Assembly (NCBI GenBank): GCA_003105285.1
Contig: PQAN01000040.1
Location: 1 to 11,174, forward strand
Length of the DNA stretch: 11,174 bases
Source: Methylocystaceae bacterium
Lineage (GTDB): Bacteria > Pseudomonadota > Alphaproteobacteria > Rhizobiales > Beijerinckiaceae
Direction of reading: 5' to 3'
Position 1 is the stretch's first letter; every line of letters begins with the position of its first letter. Below, in pieces: positions 7,344 through 11,174 of the stretch. The notes under the pieces are model-generated. The model saw nothing but the letters and a program-made list of their open reading frames with translations, was not told the DNA's origin and did not search any database. A program made the translations under genes and the position numbers.

Positions 7344-8288
7344 ATGACGGAAGACAAGGGCGGTCCGGACGAAGAAGACCCGCATGACGCCGCCATCGAC
7401 TGGTGGGTTCGCCAGCGCGCCGCGCCGCTCGCCGCCGTGGAGAAATCGGAATTCGCCGCTTGGCTCGCCGACGCGGACCATCGCGTCGTCTATGACGAGA
7501 TCGAGCGCATGTGCGGCGAGCTCGACCGGCTGGAGGAGCCAGTTGCCTCCGCGCGCCCGTCGCGCATCGTGCAAAAGGGTCGGGTGCGGCTCGCCGCGGC
7601 GGCTATGGCGGCTATGGGGTTGGCGTTCTTCCTCGCGCCCGCCGATCTGTTCCTCTCCTGGCGCGCGGATCACTACGCCCCTGTCGGCGAAACCCGCTTC
7701 GTGACGCTGGCGGACGGCTCGCACGTCCATCTCGGCGCGCGCTCCGCCATAGCGGTTCGTTATGACGGGGCGCGGCGCAATATCGCCCTTCTCCAGGGCG
7801 AGGCGTGGTTCGAAGTCGCGCCCGACCCCGATCGGCCCTTCGTCGTGGAGGCGGCGCAGGGCAGCGTGACGGCGCGCGGCACCGCTTTCGACGTGACGCT
7901 GGAGGGCGCCGGCGCCCGCGTCGCCGTGACCGAGCACAGCGTCCGTATTTCCAGCGGCGGCGCCGAGACCGTCGTCTCGGAAGGCGAGGAAGCCGTCTAT
8001 GACCACGATGCGCCGGCCTCCACGCCGACGCCCATCAGGCTGTCGCGCGCCACAGCCTGGCGGCGCGGCAAGCTCGTTTTCGAAGACCGCCCGCTCAGCG
8101 AGGCCTTGGCGGCTCTGAGCCGATACCGCCGCGGCTATGTCTATTGCCTCGATCGGTCGATTTGCGCCCAGCGCGTGACCGGCGTGTTCAGCTCCGACGA
8201 TCCGGCGCAGGCGCTTCGGGAAATCGAAGCCTATCTCGGCCTGAGAGCGCTGCGTCTGACCGATTATCTCGTCCTTCTTCACTATTGA
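7344..8288 (+). CDS. FecR-family anti-sigma factor / transmembrane signal transducer
   Basis: A 314-residue inner-membrane protein. The cytoplasmic N-terminus (about 14-60) is a DUF4880-type sigma-binding domain with AAIDWWVRQ and FAAWLADADHR, keeping the Trp residues that in FecR contact FecI. A hydrophobic segment at 82-105 spans the membrane. The periplasmic FecR domain (about 115-205) has LADGSHVHLGARSAI, LLQGEAWFEV and GTAFDV. The C-terminal domain (about 240-314), LVFEDRPLSEALAALSRY onwards, resembles the STN fold and should meet the receptor's STN domain. It also has Cys268 and Cys274. I chose ATG 7344 because FecR proteins start close to this domain; ATG 7221, overlapping the sigma stop, would add 41 residues of unlikely sequence but is translationally attractive. 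It should hold or activate the upstream sigma factor depending on the receptor signal. Confidence 0.9.
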   Translation: MTEDKGGPDEEDPHDAAIDWWVRQRAAPLAAVEKSEFAAWLADADHRVVYDEIERMCGELDRLEEPVASARPSRIVQKGRVRLAAAAMAAMGLAFFLAPADLFLSWRADHYAPVGETRFVTLADGSHVHLGARSAIAVRYDGARRNIALLQGEAWFEVAPDPDRPFVVEAAQGSVTARGTAFDVTLEGAGARVAVTEHSVRISSGGAETVVSEGEEAVYDHDAPASTPTPIRLSRATAWRRGKLVFEDRPLSEALAALSRYRRGYVYCLDRSICAQRVTGVFSSDDPAQALREIEAYLGLRALRLTDYLVLLHY

Positions 8289-8377
8289 GGCGCCGCACGC
8301 CCGAGCCCTCGGGGTATCGGCGCGACAAAAACCGAAGCTGCGAGGTTCCGTTCGACCATCCGCATGCGTGTTACCAG

Positions 8378-8405
8378 TCGAGGGAGGCAATCGCGCATCC
8401 CTCGA
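8378..8405. promoter_or_regulatory. Perfect 8-bp inverted repeat upstream of the receptor gene
   Basis: TCGAGGGA (8378-8385) and TCCCTCGA (8398-8405) are exact reverse complements separated by 12 bases. The repeat sits 22 bases before the chosen receptor ATG, within the 139-bp gap after the FecR gene. It could be an operator, or an RNA hairpin in the leader; the left arm contains a GAGGGAGG that looks like a ribosome site but has no start codon at a suitable distance. The gap otherwise shows no clear promoter. Confidence 0.5.
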
Positions 8406-8427
8406 TCGAACATCGCGGGGATGCGGC

Positions 8428-11091
8428 ATGGCGAGAATTCATCGGGGCAAGCGCAAGGGCGTCGTCGCAAAGGATATTCGGCGCAGGCGCAGGCGGATGG
8501 GCCCCGCGATCGCGGCGGCGGCTCTTGGCGCGTTCGCCATGACGGCGCAGACGGCCGGTTCGGCGGCTCGAGCGTCGATCGCGCCGCCGGAGCGCGACGG
8601 TGTCGCCAGGACCTATCGCATCCCGGCCGGCACTGTCGCGAGCGCCCTCACCGAACTCGCCGACCAGAACGGCATGCATGTGCTCTATCCGGCCGGCGCG
8701 ACGCGAGGGATGCGAACGCCGGGCCTCGCGGGCCGCCATTCGCTGCCGCAGGCTCTGGATTTGTTGCTTTCCGGCACGGGACTGGCATATCGGCTCGACG
8801 AAAATGGCCGCACGGTGTCGATCGTGCTAGCGCAAGCCGAGACGGGACGACACAGCGACGTCGGCGTCGCGCAGGAGCTGCCGCCGATCGACGTGGGCGC
8901 CGAGAGACGGGCCGCGCAGACGAAGGATGTTTCCACGCCTGGGACGACTATCCTCGGCGAGGAGGATCTGGCGCGCCCGAAGGCGACCGCCGTGGACACG
9001 ACGGAGTTGCTCAAGCAGGTTCCCGGCGTGAGCCTCTACACCGGCGGCGGAGTCTCGAATTTGCCCGTGATCCGCGGTCTTGCGGACGATAGGCTCAACA
9101 TTCTGGTGGACGGCGTCAACGTCACCTCGGCGTGCGAAAACCACATGAACCCGCCGCTCTCTTATATCGATCCGAGCCGCATCGGGAAGATCGAGGTGTT
9201 TTCCGGCGTCACGCCGGTTAGCAAGGGCGGCGATTCGATCGGCGGCTCGATCATTGTCGAGCCCCCGGCGCCCTTGTTCTCCGAGCGCAAGGGAGAATAC
9301 ACGGTGTCCGGCCGCGTCGGCGCGTTCTACCGCAGCAATGTCGACAGCCCCGGCGTCAACGCCACGGTCCGCGCAGGAACGGATGATGTCGCCATCGACT
9401 ACAGCTTCGCCTACAGCAAGGCGCGCAGCTATCGGCGCGGCAAGGGCGGCTCGCCATTCGACCCGTCGCTGTGGGAGCTCGACGCCGCCAATAATTATCT
9501 GCGATTTCTCGGCGACGGCGCGGTGCTCGACGGCTCGCTCTGGGAAGCGACCCGGCACTCCGGACGGCTCGCGTTCAAGACCGACAATGGCCTTCTGTCC
9601 TTCGACATGGCGGGACATCATATCCCGTATCAGGGTTTTCCCAATCTGCCGATGGACATGACGCTCAACAATTCGCTGCAGGGCGGCGGCCGTTACCAAG
9701 GCGTGTTCGACTGGGGCTCGCTCGACGCGCGCGTCTATTATCAGCGCACCAATCACGAGATGGACAATCTGCTCGAGCGAAGCCGAAATCCCAGAACGCA
9801 CATGCTGATGAAGGATCTCGGCGTCGATTTCGGCTATCGGCTGAAGGCGGAAATTCCGCTCGACGAGCGCAATCTCCTGCGCGTCGGGAACGAGTATCAT
9901 CAGTTCCGATTGGAAAATTGGTATCCGAATGTGACTCCGTGGTACCGAATGCCGCTGGAGTTTCTCAGCGTCCACGAAGGTCGGCGCGAGCGCGTCGGAA
10001 CCTACGCCGAGCTGCAGACCGTCTGGACCGGCGAATGGACCTCGCTGCTCGGGATGAGGAACGACGTCGTCTGGATGAACGCCGGCCCTGTCAACGGCTA
10101 CCGCAACAACGCCTATGACAAGCTGTTCGCGATCCCGTTCAACGCGGCCGATCGTGCGAGGACCGATGTGAACTTCGACGCGACCGCCTCGATCCGCTAC
10201 ACGCCGACGAGTTGGAGCGCCTATGAGCTCGGCTTCGCCCGCAAGACCCGTTCTCCCAATCTCTTCGAGCGATACTCATGGTGGGACCACAACACCATGG
10301 TCGGCTGGGCGGGCGACAGCAACGGCTATGCGGGCAATCTCGATCTAAAGCCCGAGGTCGCCTATCATGTGGCGTTCAGCGCGGAATGGCGCGACCCCGA
10401 TGGCGACGACTGGTCGCTGAAAGTCTCGCCCTACTACACCTATGTGGACCAGTTCATATGGGCGCGCGCGGAACGCTACTTCGTGCCCGACGCGCGGATT
10501 CTCGGCCTGCAATACGTCAACATCGATCGCGCAGAGCTCTACGGCGTCGATCTGAGCGGCCGATACGCCTTCCTCCGCGGAAGTCCGATCGGCGATCTCA
10601 CGCTGCGCGGCAATTTGAATTTCGTGCGCGGAACCTATGTCGACCGAGGAAGGGGCCGTCCCTGTCCGGCGGTGGGCACGTCGGTTGACTTCTTCTGCGG
10701 TCCGACGGATTGGCCCGTGGCGGGTATGCAAGTCCAGTCGAGCGGCAGCCTCTATCACATCATGCCACTCAACGGCCGCATCGCGCTCGAGCACAGCATC
10801 GGCGACTTCTCCAGCGCCGCGGAGCTGCAGCTGGTCGCTTCGAAGACCTATGTGTCGGTGAACCACGGCGAGCCGCGCACGCCCGGCTATGCTCTGTTGA
10901 ATTTGCGCGCCGGCTATCGCTTCGACAAATTTCGCATCGATGCGGGAATCGATAATGTGTTCGACACGCTCTATTATCCGCCATTGGGCGGCGTAGCGGC
11001 GGATGAGACGTTTCGAACCAACCCGGTCGCAAAGAGGCTGGTCCCCGGCATGGGACGCTCCGCCTATATCGGGCTGACCGTCGAGTTCTGA
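8428..11091 (+). CDS. TonB-dependent outer-membrane receptor/transducer with STN domain, probable copper receptor
   Basis: An 887-residue outer-membrane channel powered by TonB. After an Arg-rich N-terminus and signal peptide (hydrophobic part 25-41, cleavage near 48), an STN signalling domain lies at about 63-133. A TonB-box-like LPPIDVGA is at 151-158, the plug at about 165-280 (LLKQVPGVSLY, IRGLADDRLNILVDGV, GGDSIGGSI) and the 22-strand-type barrel runs to the final Phe. The plug holds Cys236 and Met240 (CENHM) and the barrel His443 and Met445 (HEM). Pseudomonas OprC binds copper with Cys and Met in CxxxM and His and Met in HxM, so copper or a copper complex is the favoured ligand. The STN domain and the adjacent FecI/FecR genes make it a signal-transducing receptor. 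ATG 8428 is preceded by GGGG at 7 bases; GTG 8368 is in frame but would add residues before the signal peptide. Another ligand such as a siderophore or methanobactin cannot be excluded. Confidence 0.93.
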   Translation: MARIHRGKRKGVVAKDIRRRRRRMGPAIAAAALGAFAMTAQTAGSAARASIAPPERDGVARTYRIPAGTVASALTELADQNGMHVLYPAGATRGMRTPGLAGRHSLPQALDLLLSGTGLAYRLDENGRTVSIVLAQAETGRHSDVGVAQELPPIDVGAERRAAQTKDVSTPGTTILGEEDLARPKATAVDTTELLKQVPGVSLYTGGGVSNLPVIRGLADDRLNILVDGVNVTSACENHMNPPLSYIDPSRIGKIEVFSGVTPVSKGGDSIGGSIIVEPPAPLFSERKGEYTVSGRVGAFYRSNVDSPGVNATVRAGTDDVAIDYSFAYSKARSYRRGKGGSPFDPSLWELDAANNYLRFLGDGAVLDGSLWEATRHSGRLAFKTDNGLLSFDMAGHHIPYQGFPNLPMDMTLNNSLQGGGRYQGVFDWGSLDARVYYQRTNHEMDNLLERSRNPRTHMLMKDLGVDFGYRLKAEIPLDERNLLRVGNEYHQFRLENWYPNVTPWYRMPLEFLSVHEGRRERVGTYAELQTVWTGEWTSLLGMRNDVVWMNAGPVNGYRNNAYDKLFAIPFNAADRARTDVNFDATASIRYTPTSWSAYELGFARKTRSPNLFERYSWWDHNTMVGWAGDSNGYAGNLDLKPEVAYHVAFSAEWRDPDGDDWSLKVSPYYTYVDQFIWARAERYFVPDARILGLQYVNIDRAELYGVDLSGRYAFLRGSPIGDLTLRGNLNFVRGTYVDRGRGRPCPAVGTSVDFFCGPTDWPVAGMQVQSSGSLYHIMPLNGRIALEHSIGDFSSAAELQLVASKTYVSVNHGEPRTPGYALLNLRAGYRFDKFRIDAGIDNVFDTLYYPPLGGVAADETFRTNPVAKRLVPGMGRSAYIGLTVEF

Positions 11092-11113
11092 CGCCGTATC
11101 GCTGCGTCTCCGC

Positions 11114-11135
11114 CCGACGGCGTACGCGCCGTTGG
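11114..11135 (+). terminator. Possible transcription-ending hairpin after the receptor gene
   Basis: CCGACGGCG and CGCCGTTGG form a 9-bp stem (one G-T pair) closed by a TACG tetraloop, 22 bases after the receptor stop codon. There is no clean T run behind it, so intrinsic termination is doubtful; it could instead stabilise the 3' end of the transcript. Confidence 0.4.
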
Positions 11136-11140
11136 AGCTT

Positions 11141-11167
11141 GTGAATTTCCTATACGGAATATTTCAC
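11141..11167. promoter_or_regulatory. AT-rich dyad at right edge, possible operator or promoter element
   Basis: GTGAA (11141-11145) mirrors TTCAC (11163-11167), and inside it TTCC (11147-11150) mirrors GGAA (11156-11159) around TATAC. The site is distinctly AT-rich against a GC-rich background and lies between the receptor gene and whatever follows outside the window. It suits a binding site for a dimeric regulator of a downstream gene. No protein can be named. Confidence 0.35.
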
Positions 11168-11174
11168 AGAATCA

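Noticed and set aside
8380..8387. GAGGGAGG as ribosome site of the receptor gene
   Set aside because: No ATG, GTG or TTG lies at 5-10 bases downstream in the receptor frame; the element is better explained as one arm of the inverted repeat.
6933..8429. 498-codon minus-strand frame opposite the sigma/anti-sigma genes
   Set aside because: Antisense shadow in GC-rich coding DNA; Arg/Gly/Ala-rich and without recognisable motifs.
8827..9975. 382-codon minus-strand frame opposite the receptor gene
   Set aside because: Antisense shadow of a confident TonB-dependent receptor with clear plug and barrel motifs on the plus strand.

Overview
The window is GC-rich and reads as a chromosomal or plasmid segment of an alphaproteobacterium. 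The gene content and codon use would fit a Rhizobiales methanotroph such as Methylosinus or Methylocystis, but that is inference: no marker gene in the window fixes the taxon. It falls into two gene blocks separated and flanked by the remains of mobile elements.

Left part (1-5316). The left edge holds a decayed IS6-type transposase fragment on the minus strand, open at the window edge. Most of the left half is one giant minus-strand gene (403-5316, 1637 codons). It encodes a calcium-binding RTX protein carrying a subtilisin/kexin-type serine peptidase with a complete catalytic triad, a kexin-like P domain, two RTX repeat blocks and a serralysin-like C-terminus suited to type I secretion. Its first codons abut the broken end of an IS3-family element, so the gene may have lost its original 5' end and promoter. 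No type I secretion genes are present in the window.

Middle (about 5317-6120). This is a scar of mobile DNA: the 3' end of an IS3-family (IS407-like) transposase with its right terminal repeat, joined to a tyrosine-recombinase fragment ending at its HxxR box, followed by a 36-codon N-terminal stub of an IS110-family transposase on the other strand.

Right part (6198-11091). A plus-strand cassette encodes a small membrane-anchored His/Cys protein of DUF2946 type, a FecI-type ECF sigma factor, a FecR-type anti-sigma factor, and a TonB-dependent outer-membrane transducer with an N-terminal STN signalling domain. The last three form a cell-surface signalling system: ligand binding by the receptor is relayed through its STN domain to FecR, which controls the sigma factor, which should transcribe the receptor gene. 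The receptor plug carries CxxxM and an early barrel strand carries HxM, the residue pattern of the copper site in Pseudomonas OprC. The best reading is therefore a self-regulated copper (or copper-complex) uptake locus, arranged like the mbnI-mbnR-mbnT genes of methanobactin loci, though no methanobactin precursor is visible before the window ends. An 8-bp perfect inverted repeat lies just upstream of the receptor gene, and two further dyads lie between the receptor stop and the right edge.
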